Assembly: GCA_965279095.1 (NCBI GenBank)
Contig: CBDIHH010000007.1
Coordinates: forward strand, 744,001 to 808,000
Direction of reading: 5' to 3'
Length of the DNA stretch: 64,000 nt
Origin: CBDIHH01 sp965279095
GTDB lineage: Bacteria; Pseudomonadota; Alphaproteobacteria; Caulobacterales; Caulobacteraceae
Every line of letters starts with the position of its first letter. The first letter of the stretch is position 1. Made by a program: the position numbers and the translations under genes. Of the stretch, positions 27,270 through 37,402 are shown in pieces. The notes beneath the pieces were generated by a model, which worked only from the letters and a program-made list of their open reading frames with translations, did not search any database and was not told where the DNA came from.

Positions 27270-28262
27270 TTGCCGAGCGACACCACACAGCCCTGGGCGT
27301 CCGACTTCGTCTTCTCCCGGGGGCGGGTCCATGTCCGCAAGACCGGCGCCGACCTGGCCCTCGACCGCACCCTGGTGTCCGAGGCCCTGGTGTGGCTCGC
27401 CTTCTACCTCACCGTGCGCCTGCGCGGGGCCTTCGCCGGCCTCGGTCGTCCCCCCGGGCCGAAGGTCTGGTTCACCCCGGAGGCGCCGCGCCCCTGGTAT
27501 CTGATCTGGGCGGCGGCCACCTGGGGCGGGGTCCGCTTCGCCCGCTCGGCCGAGGAGGCGGACGCCCACTTCTATTTCGACGACAGCACCTGGGGCGCGG
27601 TGAGCGAGCCGGCGGCGGCCCGCGGCTACAACTTCCGCTGCCAGGACATTTCCAAGGGCCGGGTGGCGGCGGTGTTCGAACAGGTGGCGGGCTACCCCCT
27701 GGCGATCGACCCCCAGACCTGGTCCGGACCGGCGGTGGAGAAGAGCGAGGCCAATGGGGCGCATGACGGCCGCATCGTCCACTGCCCCGTCCCGCCGCAG
27801 CCGGGCAAGGTCTACCAGCGCCTGATCGACACGGTGGAGGACGGCTGCGCCATCGACCTGCGGACCCCCTGCGTCGGCGGCCGCCCGGTGGTGGTCTGGC
27901 GCAAGCGCAAGCCCGCGACCCGGCGGTTCTCGATCCACAACAGCGCGGTGGAGCCCCTGGCGCCCGAAGCGGTCTACAGCGCCGACGAGCTGGCGCTGAT
28001 CGCCCGGTTCTCGGCGGCCATGGGCCTGGACTGGGGCGGGCTCGACATCCTGCGCGATCGCCCCAGCGGCCGCATCTATATCGTCGATGCGAACAAGACG
28101 GACGTCGGCCCCGTCATCGCCCTGCCCTGGCGCGCCAAGCTGCGGGCGACGGGGTCCCTGGCGGCGGCCCTGCTGGCTCTGGTGGCGGCGCCGACGGCGG
28201 GGGTGGAACCCCAGGCCCTGTCGCGGGCTGTAGGGGAATGGACCTCCGAACGCCTGCCCTGA
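27270..28262 (+). CDS. ATP-grasp-like protein, function unknown
   Basis: This 330-aa cytosolic protein has C-terminal features typical of an ATP-grasp active site. LDWGGLDILRDRPSGRIYIV is followed by DANKTDVGPVIALPW, where D and N would hold magnesium. The middle part includes EKSEANGAHDGRIVHCPVPP and VYQRLIDTVEDGCAIDLRTP. I do not recognise a specific family, and the substrate is unknown. TTG 27270 is supported by GGAGG at 27260-27264, five bases upstream. It overlaps the START/SRPBCC gene by 25 bases, suggesting a shared function. Confidence 0.6.
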   Translation: MPSDTTQPWASDFVFSRGRVHVRKTGADLALDRTLVSEALVWLAFYLTVRLRGAFAGLGRPPGPKVWFTPEAPRPWYLIWAAATWGGVRFARSAEEADAHFYFDDSTWGAVSEPAAARGYNFRCQDISKGRVAAVFEQVAGYPLAIDPQTWSGPAVEKSEANGAHDGRIVHCPVPPQPGKVYQRLIDTVEDGCAIDLRTPCVGGRPVVVWRKRKPATRRFSIHNSAVEPLAPEAVYSADELALIARFSAAMGLDWGGLDILRDRPSGRIYIVDANKTDVGPVIALPWRAKLRATGSLAAALLALVAAPTAGVEPQALSRAVGEWTSERLP

Positions 28263-28819
28263 CCGTCCTCGCCGCCCTGGTCGCAGGGGTTCCCGCCGTA
28301 GCGCGGGCCCAGGCCTATGACGCCGCGCCCGTGGTGACCATCACCCGGGAGGCCGACACGGCGGGCGCGGTTCACGCCAGCCTCGACATCGCGGCGACTC
28401 CGGCCACGGTGTGGGCGGTGCTGCTCGACTGCGCCCAGGCGCCCCGGTTCATGCCGCGATTGATCAGCTGCCAGGTGATCAGCCGCGATGGGGGCTCGGA
28501 GGTCCGCGAGCACCGGCTGAAGGGTCCGATCTTCAAGCCGGTTCTACGCAACCGCTTTCGAATCGACCTGACACCCCAGCGCCAGATCGCCTTCCGCACC
28601 CTGGAGGGCGACTGGAAGCGCTCGGACGGACAATGGCGGCTCAGCCCCATCGACGGCGGCAAGGGCACCCATATCGATTATGAAATCCATGCGGCGACCC
28701 GGATCCCGGCGCCGGCGTCCATGGTCCGCGCCGCGGTGGCCAAGGGTCAGCCCGAGGCGCTGCAGGCCCTGCGTCGCGAATGCGTTCGCCGGCAGGGCGC
28801 CGGCCCCTCCACCAGCTAG
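28238..28819 (+). CDS. Secreted SRPBCC (START-like/polyketide cyclase) protein
   Basis: This 193-aa protein has a signal peptide (LTVLAALVAGVPAVARAQA). The SRPBCC fold is visible as VHASLDIAATPATVWAVLLD, then QAPRFMPRLISCQVISRDGG and IDYEIHAATRIPAPASMVRA. Such domains bind hydrophobic ligands. Location would be the periplasm. It overlaps the end of the ATP-grasp-like gene by 25 bases in a different frame, so translation is probably coupled. The ligand is unknown. Confidence 0.78.
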   Translation: MDLRTPALTVLAALVAGVPAVARAQAYDAAPVVTITREADTAGAVHASLDIAATPATVWAVLLDCAQAPRFMPRLISCQVISRDGGSEVREHRLKGPIFKPVLRNRFRIDLTPQRQIAFRTLEGDWKRSDGQWRLSPIDGGKGTHIDYEIHAATRIPAPASMVRAAVAKGQPEALQALRRECVRRQGAGPSTS

Positions 28820-28937
28820 GCGCGGCCCGTTGCATGACCTCTGGACCGATCGGCTCCGTTCAAGGCAGGTTCAGACGCGGCCGCCCAGGGTGGGATCGCA
28901 AGGCTGTCGCCTCGGGCCGACGGCGAAGGAGCGTTTG

Positions 28938-29312
28938 ATGAAATGGGTTCTGACTGTGGCGGTCGCTCTGAGCCTGGCGGCCGGATCGGCGGCCTCGGCG
29001 CAGGATCGGCGGGGGGATGGCGGTCAGCGGGGCCACCGCTATGAGCGCCAGGAGCGCCAGGACCACGGCCGCGGCCGAGGCCCCGGCCCCGGGGACTATC
29101 GCCAGGAACGCGGCGAGGGTCGAGGCCAGGGGGGATGGGCCCGCGGACAGCGGCTGCCCGGCGCCTACCGCGACTCTGGCGTGGACTACCGCAGCCACCG
29201 CCTGCGCCGGCCCCCGCGCGGCTATCAATGGGTCCAGGTGGGCGGCGACTATGTGCTGACGGACGCCGCCACCGGCCTGATCCTCGATGTGATCCGCGGC
29301 GACGGCTACTAG
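28938..29312 (+). CDS. RcnB-like periplasmic protein
   Basis: The protein is 124 aa. It has a signal peptide (MKWVLTVAVALSLAAGSAASA), then a disordered Arg/Gly/Gln-rich region (about residues 23-80, with repeated ERQ and GRG), and a C-terminal RcnB-like domain. That domain ends with RPPRGYQWVQVGGDYVLTDA followed by TGLILDVI. RcnB in Escherichia coli affects nickel/cobalt homeostasis, but this broad family in alphaproteobacteria is largely uncharacterised. ATG 28938 is the only start next to the signal peptide. Convergent with metK, 3 bases apart. Confidence 0.8.
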   Translation: MKWVLTVAVALSLAAGSAASAQDRRGDGGQRGHRYERQERQDHGRGRGPGPGDYRQERGEGRGQGGWARGQRLPGAYRDSGVDYRSHRLRRPPRGYQWVQVGGDYVLTDAATGLILDVIRGDGY

Positions 29313-29315
29313 GGC

Positions 29316-30479
29316 CTACAGCCCCTTCAGCTGATCCACCAGGTCGGTCTTCTCCCAGGAGAAGCCGCCATCCGCGTCCGGGGTGCGGCCGAAGTGGCCG
29401 TAGGCCGCGGTGCGGGCGTAGATCGGGCGGTTGAGCTTGAGGTGCTCGCGGATGGAACGCGGCGAGCAGCCGCCCACCAGTTCGGGCAGCAGCGCCTCGA
29501 GCCGGGCCTCGTCGACGCGGCCGGTCCCATGGAGATCGACATAGAAGGACAGGGGCCGGGACACGCCGATCGCATAGCCGAGCTGGATGGTGCATTTGTC
29601 GGCGAGGCCCGCGGCGACCACGTTCTTGGCCAGGTAGCGGGCGATGTAGGCGGCCGAGCGGTCGACCTTGGTCGGGTCCTTGCCCGAGAAGGCGCCCCCG
29701 CCATGGGGAGCCGCGCCGCCGTAGGTGTCGACGATGATCTTGCGGCCGGTGAGCCCGGCGTCGCCGTCGGGGCCGCCGATGACGAAGTTGCCGGTCGGGT
29801 TGATGTGCCACTCGGTATTGGCGTCGACGAAGGACTCCGGCAGCACCTTGAGGATGTAGGGCTTGACGATGTCCGAGACGTCCTGCGGCGTCAGGCCCTC
29901 CGCATGCTGGGCCGACAGCACGATGGAGGTGGCGCGCACCGGCTTGCCGCCCTCGTACTGCAGGGTGACCTGGCTCTTCATGTCGGGCTCGAGGCCCTTT
30001 TCCTGGCCCGACTTACGGACCCCGGCCAGGACACTGAGGATGTTCTGCGAATACTGCAGGGTCGCCGGCATCAGCTCGGGAGTCTCGTTCGTCGCATAGC
30101 CGAACATGATCCCCTGGTCGCCCGCGCCCTCGTCCTTGTTGCCCGAGGCGTCCACGCCCATGGCGATGTCGGCCGACTGGGCGTGCAGGTAGCAGGCGTA
30201 GGCGGCGTTCTTCCAGTGGAAGCCTTCCTGCTCGTAGCCGATGTCCTTGACCGCGGCGCGGATCTTCTCTTCCAGCCCCTCGATCACGCCCTCGGGGCCG
30301 CGCACTTCCCCGGCCAGGATGATGCGGTTGGTGGTGACAAGGGTCTCGCAGCCGACGCGGGCCTCGGGATCGGCGCCGATGAAGGCGTCGACGACGGTGT
30401 CGGAGATGCGGTCGGCGACCTTGTCGGGGTGTCCTTCGGACACGCTTTCGCTGGTGAAGATGTAGGACTGGCGGGCCAA
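29316..30479 (-). CDS. metK: S-adenosylmethionine synthetase
   Basis: This 387-aa cytosolic enzyme makes S-adenosylmethionine from methionine and ATP. It starts (L)ARQSYIFTSESVSEGHPDK, with the catalytic His-Pro-Asp. Further motifs are GAGDQGIMFGYATNETPELM, GGAAPHGGGAFSGKDPTKVD and RSAAYIARYLAKN. TTG 30479 is chosen because the family starts just there and GGAGA lies 8 bases upstream; the extra upstream frame has no conserved sequence. A perfect palindrome about 50 bases upstream may be an operator. It ends the minus-strand block phoH-ybeY-corC-lnt-XRE-metK. The trmB gene that often follows metK is not present here. Confidence 0.97.
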   Translation of the reverse strand: MARQSYIFTSESVSEGHPDKVADRISDTVVDAFIGADPEARVGCETLVTTNRIILAGEVRGPEGVIEGLEEKIRAAVKDIGYEQEGFHWKNAAYACYLHAQSADIAMGVDASGNKDEGAGDQGIMFGYATNETPELMPATLQYSQNILSVLAGVRKSGQEKGLEPDMKSQVTLQYEGGKPVRATSIVLSAQHAEGLTPQDVSDIVKPYILKVLPESFVDANTEWHINPTGNFVIGGPDGDAGLTGRKIIVDTYGGAAPHGGGAFSGKDPTKVDRSAAYIARYLAKNVVAAGLADKCTIQLGYAIGVSRPLSFYVDLHGTGRVDEARLEALLPELVGGCSPRSIREHLKLNRPIYARTAAYGHFGRTPDADGGFSWEKTDLVDQLKGL

Positions 30480-30530
30480 CGGCTGTCTCCGAAAAGGACC
30501 GCCGGTACGTCGGCGGCCGCGCGCTGCTCT

Positions 30531-30554
30531 GGATATAAAGCTTTCTTTATATCC
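30531..30554 (-). promoter_or_regulatory. Perfect palindrome upstream of metK, candidate operator
   Basis: GGATATAAAG-CTTT-CTTTATATCC is a perfect 10-bp inverted repeat, strikingly AT-rich in this GC-rich region. It lies 52 bases upstream of the metK start and downstream of the XRE gene. ArsR-type SahR regulators of methionine-cycle genes use AT-rich palindromes (family knowledge, exact consensus not checked), so this is a candidate site for such a regulator. Confidence 0.6.
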
Positions 30555-30683
30555 CGATCTGGAGGCTGGCAAGCACGCGCGGCATGCGACTGTCGCAGGG
30601 TCCAGATGTCCGGCCGCGGACGGTCAAATCCGGAGTCTGAAACGGATCGGAACGTCGGGATCACCGGCGATCGGGCAGGCCGG

Positions 30684-31154
30684 TCAGGCGTCGTCGCCCT
30701 CGTCGTCGATCATCGAGCGGACCAGGTCGAGGAGGCGCCGCCGCACCCGGCCGCGCTTGATGCGCGGGAAGGCGGCGGCCAGCTCCAGGCCCTCGGGGGT
30801 CATCAGGAAGTCGTGCATCGAGGCCTCGGCGCGGCGGTCGCCGGCGGCGATGTCGCCGTTGGTCTCGGACAAGCCGTCGAAGAAGTACGAAACCGGCGCC
30901 GCCAGGGCGCGGGCGATCTCGAACAGCTTCGACGCGCTGACCCGATTGGCGCCGCGCTCGTATTTCTGCACCTGCTGGAAGGTCAGCCCCAGCTCATCGG
31001 CGAGCTTCTCCTGGCTGACGCCCAGGACCTTCCGGCGCATGCGGATCCGCGCCCCGACGTGCAGGTCGACGGGGTTGGGAGAGCGATCGGACTCGTTGGT
31101 CTGTCGCGGGATGGCCACCGGGCGCGGCGCGCCGTCGTTTCCGGTCCTGATCAA
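30684..31154 (-). CDS. XRE-family helix-turn-helix regulator
   Basis: This 156-aa regulator has a helix-turn-helix at about residues 30-85 (RIRMRRKVLGVSQEKLADEL, LTFQQVQKYERGANRVSASK). The 'FQQVQKYE.G.NR..ASKL' string is conserved in a group of alphaproteobacterial XRE regulators often found between lnt and metK. It has an acidic C-terminal tail. The TTG start lies in the stop of lnt (TTGA overlap). It might autoregulate or act on metK through the palindrome that follows (inference). Confidence 0.88.
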   Translation of the reverse strand: MIRTGNDGAPRPVAIPRQTNESDRSPNPVDLHVGARIRMRRKVLGVSQEKLADELGLTFQQVQKYERGANRVSASKLFEIARALAAPVSYFFDGLSETNGDIAAGDRRAEASMHDFLMTPEGLELAAAFPRIKRGRVRRRLLDLVRSMIDDEGDDA

Positions 31155-32773
31155 ATGCTCACCTCCCCAGCCGCGGCATCCGGGACGGAAGTCCGAATCT
31201 TGCGTTCGTTAATGCCGACGATCATCCCCAAGACGGACACTAGCATTAACGTCCAGAAGGCGAAATCCCCCCACCGCCCGTAGGGGGTCGGCGGCAGGGC
31301 GGGGGGCAGGCGCGCGTCGATCACCCCCGCCGCGCCCAGGGCCAGCCGGGTCGCCGGGGCGGCCCGGCCGAAGCTGTCGATCACCGCCGAGACCCCCGTC
31401 GGCGTGGCGCGCACGATCGGCAGCCCCTCCTCGATAGCCCGGTAGCTGGCCAGATTGAGATGCTGCCAGGGGCCGCTGGTGCGGCCGAACCAGGCGTCGT
31501 TGGACAGGTTGACGATCCAGCGGGCCCGCTGACCCGACAGGGCCGCCCCCCGCCGGGTGAAGCCGGGATAGAGCCCCTCGTAGCAGATCAGCGGCTGGAG
31601 GGACGGCACGCCCTGCGGCGTGATCGGCCGAGGCTCCGGGCCCGACGAGAAGCCGTCGCCCACATGCACCAGCTTCTTGATGCCCAGGGGCGCGAGGGCG
31701 GACTCCAGGGGCAGATATTCGCCGAACGGCACCAGGCGGTGCTTGTCGTAGAGGCCGGTGACGCGCAGGCCGCCGGGCTCGCGGCGCAGCACGAGCAGGC
31801 TGTTGAAAAAGGCGGTGGCCGTCCCGGCCGGCTCGTAGCGATAGGCGCCCAGGATCAGGGACTGGCCCGGCGTCAGGGCGCCGGTGATGGCCGGAACCGT
31901 CCAGGCGCCGGGGGCCAGGTAGTCGTTGACGGCCGCCGGGATCGCCCCTTCGGGCCACAGGACGATGTCGGGGCGTCCCCCGGGGGCCGGCAGGGCGGTG
32001 AGCCGGGTGTAGCGGGCGACAATGGAGCGGAAATTGGCCTCGTCGTATTTGGCCGCCTGGGCGATGTCGGCCTGCACCACCCGCACCCGGGGGGCGGCGG
32101 CGTCGGCGGGCGGGGCGCCGGCGAGGCGGACGGAACCGTGCACATAGAGGAGGAGGACCGCAGCGGCGCCGGCGGCGGCGAGGGCCCAGGTGGCCCGGCG
32201 GCGGCCGAAGGCGATGGGACTGGCCAGGGCGGCGACCAGGGCCAGGGTCAGCCAGGTCATGCCATAGGCGCCCACCAGGGCGGCGCCCTGGGACGGCGCC
32301 GAGCCGGCGGCCCAGGTCTCGCCCGGCAGGTTCCAGGGGAAGCCGGTGAGCACATGGCCGCGCAGCCATTCGGCGAGGGACATCGTCCCCGCGAAGGCCA
32401 GCACCTTGAGGGCCGGATGATCCGGGCGGAAGCGGCGGTAGAGGGCCGCGGCGGCGCCCCAGAAGAGCCCGAGCCCGGCCGGCAGCAGGGTGACGGCGAA
32501 GGGGGCCATCCAGCCCTGGTTGGCGGCGTCGACGAGGAAGGCCTCGGCCACCCACCAGCAGCCGATCAGGAAATAGGCGAAGGCCGCCCACCAGCCGGCG
32601 GCGAAGGCGGCGCGCAGGGGGCGCGGGCCCTCGGCGCGGTCGAACAGGACGAACAGCAGGCCCCAGCCCGCCAATCCGGGCAGGACGCCGAACGGCGGAT
32701 GCGCCAGGGCCGCCGCCGCGCCCGCCGCCAGGGCGACCAGCGGCCGCGACCTCAGGAAGCCGACGAGGGTCAC
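31151..32773 (-). CDS. lnt: Apolipoprotein N-acyltransferase
   Basis: This 540-aa inner-membrane enzyme adds the third acyl chain to lipoproteins. About six N-terminal hydrophobic segments are followed by a nitrilase-like periplasmic domain. The catalytic trio is Glu in VLWPEGAIPA, Lys in YDKHRLVPFGEYLPLE and Cys in ICYEGLYPGF. It begins with GTG overlapping the corC stop and ends overlapping the XRE start, so it is fully coupled. A final membrane segment closes the protein. Length is typical. Confidence 0.95.
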   Translation of the reverse strand: MTLVGFLRSRPLVALAAGAAAALAHPPFGVLPGLAGWGLLFVLFDRAEGPRPLRAAFAAGWWAAFAYFLIGCWWVAEAFLVDAANQGWMAPFAVTLLPAGLGLFWGAAAALYRRFRPDHPALKVLAFAGTMSLAEWLRGHVLTGFPWNLPGETWAAGSAPSQGAALVGAYGMTWLTLALVAALASPIAFGRRRATWALAAAGAAAVLLLYVHGSVRLAGAPPADAAAPRVRVVQADIAQAAKYDEANFRSIVARYTRLTALPAPGGRPDIVLWPEGAIPAAVNDYLAPGAWTVPAITGALTPGQSLILGAYRYEPAGTATAFFNSLLVLRREPGGLRVTGLYDKHRLVPFGEYLPLESALAPLGIKKLVHVGDGFSSGPEPRPITPQGVPSLQPLICYEGLYPGFTRRGAALSGQRARWIVNLSNDAWFGRTSGPWQHLNLASYRAIEEGLPIVRATPTGVSAVIDSFGRAAPATRLALGAAGVIDARLPPALPPTPYGRWGDFAFWTLMLVSVLGMIVGINERKIRTSVPDAAAGEVSI

Positions 32774-33681
32774 GCCGCCGAGGTCTCGCCCGCGACGCCG
32801 CCCGGCCGGTCGACCCGGCGCACGCGCACATGCTTGACCCGGCGCGGGTCGGCGTCGGTGATCTCGAAGTCGAAGCCGCCGGGGTGGGCGATCACCTCGC
32901 CGCGCTGCGGCACCCGGCCGGCCAGGGCGCTGACCAGGCCGGCGACGGTGTCGATCTCCTCCTCCAGGTCCTCGGGGGCCAGGCCGCCGCCGAGCATGGC
33001 CTCCAGGTCCTCGAGGGGCGCGCGGGCGTCGGCCTCCCAGATCCCCCCGGGCCGGGCGAACACCTGGGCGGGGGCGGCCTCGTCGTATTCGTCCTCGATC
33101 TCGCCGACCACCGCCTCCAGCAGGTCCTCGAGGGTGACCAGGCCGTCGGTGCCGCCGAACTCGTCGATGACCAGGGCCAGGTGCATCCGGCTGGCCTGCA
33201 TCCGCACCAAAAGGTCGGCGGCGCGCATGGAGCCGGGCACATAGAGCACCTCGCGGCGAACCCGATGCAGGATCGGATCGCCGGGCGCCACGGTCTGGCC
33301 GGGGACGGCCAGAAGCTTGAACACATCCTTGATGTGCACCAGCCCCACCGGGTCGTCCAGGTTGTCGCGGTAGACGGGCATCCGGGAATGCTCGACCTCG
33401 GCGAACTGGCTGACCACTTCGGAGAAGGGGGCGGCGATGTCGATGCCCATGATGTCGGCGCGGGGGGTCATCACATCCTCCACCCGCAGCATCTTGAAGG
33501 CCGCCGCCTGATCGACGATGTCGACCCCGCCGTTCGCCGCCACGGCCGCCGCCGCCGCGGCGACCTCGGCGGCGACCTCGGCCTTGCGACCGCGCTTGAA
33601 CTTCCGCAGGAGGGCCCGGACGCCGCGACTCCTGTGAGGCGCGGCGGCTCCGGGCGGGGGACTCTGATCGTCGCTGGGCAT
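32770..33681 (-). CDS. Hemolysin-family CBS domain protein (CorC/YbeX-like)
   Basis: This 303-aa soluble protein has two CBS motifs at about residues 70-200 (VEDVMTPRADIMGIDIAAPF, HSRMPVYRDNLDDPVGLVHI, LALVIDEFGGTDGLVTLEDL). A C-terminal CorC/HlyC transporter-associated domain ends at HVRVRRVDRP. It has no N-terminal DUF21 membrane part, which fits YbeX rather than YtfL types. The YbeX group is linked to ribosome maturation and magnesium/cobalt efflux in Escherichia coli. It is in the ybeY operon with a 4-base overlap to lnt. Confidence 0.9.
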   Translation of the reverse strand: MPSDDQSPPPGAAAPHRSRGVRALLRKFKRGRKAEVAAEVAAAAAAVAANGGVDIVDQAAAFKMLRVEDVMTPRADIMGIDIAAPFSEVVSQFAEVEHSRMPVYRDNLDDPVGLVHIKDVFKLLAVPGQTVAPGDPILHRVRREVLYVPGSMRAADLLVRMQASRMHLALVIDEFGGTDGLVTLEDLLEAVVGEIEDEYDEAAPAQVFARPGGIWEADARAPLEDLEAMLGGGLAPEDLEEEIDTVAGLVSALAGRVPQRGEVIAHPGGFDFEITDADPRRVKHVRVRRVDRPGGVAGETSAA

Positions 33682-33687
33682 GGGGCC

Positions 33688-34140
33688 TTAGGGGGTGGGC
33701 GACGGCTCGGCGTAAGGGTCGGGAACGCCGAGCGGGGCCAGCACGGCCCGCTCCAACGCTTCCATCGCCTCGGCGTCGGCGTCGGTCTCGTGATCGTAGC
33801 CCAGAAGGTGCAAAACACCATGGGCGACAAGGTGGCTGAGGTGATCGGCCAGGCTCTTGCCCTGGTCCTTCGCCTCGCGGGCGCAGACCCCGAAGGCCAG
33901 GGCCACGTCGCCCAGGTGGGCGCCGGCCCCCGCGGAGGCGGGGAAGGACAGGACGTTGGTGGCGGTGTCGCGGCCGCGAAAGCGGGCGTTCAAGTCCTGG
34001 ACCGCGGCGTCATCGGTGAGCAGCACCACCACGTCGCCCGCCGCCCCCCGGCAGGCCGCCTCGGCCGCGCGCTGGGCGATGGCCTCGGCCTGGGGAAGGG
34101 CGTCGGTCCAGGCCGCTTCCTCGACCTCGACCTCGATCAT
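33688..34140 (-). CDS. ybeY: Endoribonuclease YbeY
   Basis: This 150-aa zinc-dependent endoribonuclease works in rRNA processing and ribosome quality control. The metal site H-x3-H-x5-H is present in LVAHGVLHLLGYDHETD. Upstream conserved parts are LTDDAAVQDLNARFRGRDTA followed by TNVLSFP and LGDVALAFGVC. Start ATG overlaps the phoH stop (ATGA) and the gene lies 6 bases from corC. Length is normal. Confidence 0.95.
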   Translation of the reverse strand: MIEVEVEEAAWTDALPQAEAIAQRAAEAACRGAAGDVVVLLTDDAAVQDLNARFRGRDTATNVLSFPASAGAGAHLGDVALAFGVCAREAKDQGKSLADHLSHLVAHGVLHLLGYDHETDADAEAMEALERAVLAPLGVPDPYAEPSPTP

Positions 34141-35113
34141 TCGAGAGGGCCGGCGGGCAGGCCGGCCGCCCGGGCGGCGTCGGCGTCGTAGGCCTTGACG
34201 ATCCGCTCCACCAGCGGGTGGCGGACCACGTCCTCGGCGCGGAAACGGGCCACATCCACCCCCTTGACCCCCTCCAGCAGCCCCACGGCGTGGGCCAGGC
34301 CGGAGTCCTTGGGGTTGGGCAGGTCGACCTGGGTCGGGTCGCCGGTGACCACCATCCGCGAGCCCTCGCCCAGGCGGGTGAGCACCATCTTCATCTGCAG
34401 GCGCGACGCGTTCTGGGCCTCATCGACGAGGACGAAGGCCGCCGACAGGGTGCGACCGCGCATGAAGGCGATGGGCGCGACCTCGATCTCGCCCTTGTCG
34501 CGGCGCCGGCGCAGCTGGTCCGGGCCGATGATGTCGTTCAGCGCCTCCCACACCGGCGCCATATAGGGATCGACCTTCTCGGTGAGGTCCCCGGGCAGGA
34601 AGCCCAGGCGTTCGCCGGCCTCCACCGCGGGTCGGGTGATGATCAGCCGGTCGACGTCGCCGCGCAACAGCAGGGCGGCGCCGTGGGCCACCGCCAGGAA
34701 GGTCTTGCCGGTGCCGGCGGGGCCGACGCCGAACACCAGCTCGCAGCGGTTCATCATCTCCAGGTAGCGCGCCTGGCCGGCGGTCTTGGCCCCGATGGGT
34801 CCGCGACGCCCCAGGGGCAGGGTGGTCGCGCCCCCCGGTCCGGGCTCGCCGGTGCGGGCCGAGGACAGGGCCACGCGAACATCGGCCTCCGAGACCTCGC
34901 CGCCGGCGTCGGCCCGCTCGGCAATGGCCTGGACCGCCTTCTTGGCGGCGGCGCGGCCGCGCACGTCCCCGCGCAGGGACACGCCGCCGCCGGGGGTCTC
35001 CACCAGCACCCGAAAGGCGTCCTCGATGAGGGCGGCGTGACGGCTGCCCGGGCCGGCCACGGCGCGGGAGGCGATGTCGGAGAGGGGCAGGAATTCTTCG
35101 GTCTGGCGCGGGG

Positions 35114-35117
<4 letters not shown>
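34137..35117 (-). CDS. PhoH-family ATPase (YbeZ-like)
   Basis: This 326-aa cytosolic NTPase/helicase-like protein forms a pair with YbeY in RNA metabolism. It has Walker A FGVGPAGTGKTFLAVA and Walker B SAAFVLVDEAQNA, followed by TGDPTQVDLP and FRAEDVVRHPLV. An N-terminal KH-like region is visible (AFRVLVETPGGGVSLRGD). GTG 35117 overlaps the miaB stop (GTGA); the frame further upstream is noise antisense to nothing conserved. Operon order miaB-phoH-ybeY-corC-lnt is as in many proteobacteria. Confidence 0.93.
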
Positions 35118-36448
<1,331 letters not shown>

Positions 36449-36489
36449 GGCCGGCTCCCCGTCGCGGATGAGGGGCCCCTCAGGCGCCG

Positions 36490-36942
36490 TCAATCCGTCT
36501 TCTCCTCGATGGGGATGCCGTACAGCTCCAGCCGATGGTCGACGAGGCGATAGCCCAGCCGGCGGGCGATGGCGTCCTGCAGGGCCTCGATCTCGGGATC
36601 GTTGAATTCCAGCACCCGGCCCGACTTCATGTCGATGAGATGGTCGTGGTGGTGGTCCGAGGTCTCCTCGTAGCGCGAGCGGCCGTCGCGGAAGTCGTGG
36701 CGGGCGATGATGCCGGCCTCCTCGAACAGGCGCACCGTGCGGTAGACGGTGGCGATGGATATGTGCGGGTCGACCTCGTGCGATCGACGGTACAGCTCCT
36801 CGACGTCCGGGTGGTCCTTGGCCATCGACAGGATGCGCGCCACGACCCGGCGCTGGTCGGTCATGCGCATGCCCTTGTCGACGCAAAGCTTCTCGATACG
36901 GTCAGGCAAAGGATCCTCAGGGGTGTCGACGGGTGCGACCAT
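36490..36942 (-). CDS. fur: Ferric uptake regulator family protein
   Basis: This 150-aa metal-responsive repressor has the winged helix MRMTDQRRVVARILSMAKDH and ISIATVYRTVRLFEEAGIIA. The regulatory metal site region is SDHHHDHLIDMKSGRVLEFN. The CxxC zinc motifs of many Fur proteins are missing, as is usual in alphaproteobacterial Fur. It is encoded between miaB and rimI. Expected to control iron uptake genes; TonB receptors would be candidate targets. Confidence 0.92.
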   Translation of the reverse strand: MVAPVDTPEDPLPDRIEKLCVDKGMRMTDQRRVVARILSMAKDHPDVEELYRRSHEVDPHISIATVYRTVRLFEEAGIIARHDFRDGRSRYEETSDHHHDHLIDMKSGRVLEFNDPEIEALQDAIARRLGYRLVDHRLELYGIPIEEKTD

Positions 36943-36946
36943 AGCC

Positions 36947-37402
36947 TCAAGCCTCCTCAGTGTTAAGCGCGCGCCGCATCACCTGAGCGTCGGCGCGCGC
37001 GCCGCCAGCCCGGGCATAGTAGGCCTTGCGGCGCCCCGCTGTCTCGAAGCCCAGCGCCGCATAGAGGGCCAGGGCGGCGGGATTGTCCTCGGCCGCCTCC
37101 AGGAACAGAGCCCCCGCCCCCATCGCCCGCGCCCAGTCGGTCGCCTCGGCCATCATCGCCCGGGCCACCCCGCGCCGGCGGGCCGAAGGCGATACGGCGA
37201 TGGTGAGGATCTCGGCCTCGCCGGCGATCACCCGGAGGATGGCGAAGCCGACCGGGGCCTCGGCCTCGGCCAGCAAGCAGGCCGCGCCGGGACCGGCGAT
37301 CACCGAGCGCAGCGCGTCCGCGTCCCACGGACTTTCAAACGCCTCGGCGTGGATGGCCGCGAGGGCCGGCAGGTCCTCCGCCTCGGCGGGGCGCAGGATC
37401 AC
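36947..37402 (-). CDS. rimI: Ribosomal protein S18-alanine N-acetyltransferase (RimI-like)
   Basis: This 151-aa GNAT acetyltransferase has the acetyl-CoA loop AVSPSARRRGVARAMMAEAT, followed by ALFLEAAEDNPAALALYAAL and GFETAGRRKAYYARAG, the classic RimI ending. GTG 37402 overlaps the tsaB stop by four bases (GTGA). Genetic linkage to tsaB is a hallmark of rimI in many bacteria and supports the name, since the GNAT fold alone would not be specific. Confidence 0.88.
   Translation of the reverse strand: MILRPAEAEDLPALAAIHAEAFESPWDADALRSVIAGPGAACLLAEAEAPVGFAILRVIAGEAEILTIAVSPSARRRGVARAMMAEATDWARAMGAGALFLEAAEDNPAALALYAALGFETAGRRKAYYARAGGARADAQVMRRALNTEEA

Noticed and set aside
30480..30683. Possible SAM riboswitch in the metK leader
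   Set aside because: I could not fit SAM-I, SAM-II or SAM/SAH consensus pairings. The main feature is a DNA-style perfect palindrome, better explained by a protein operator.
29394..33244. Two long rightward open frames antisense to metK, lnt and corC
   Set aside because: Composition is typical of antisense shadows and both oppose well-recognised genes.
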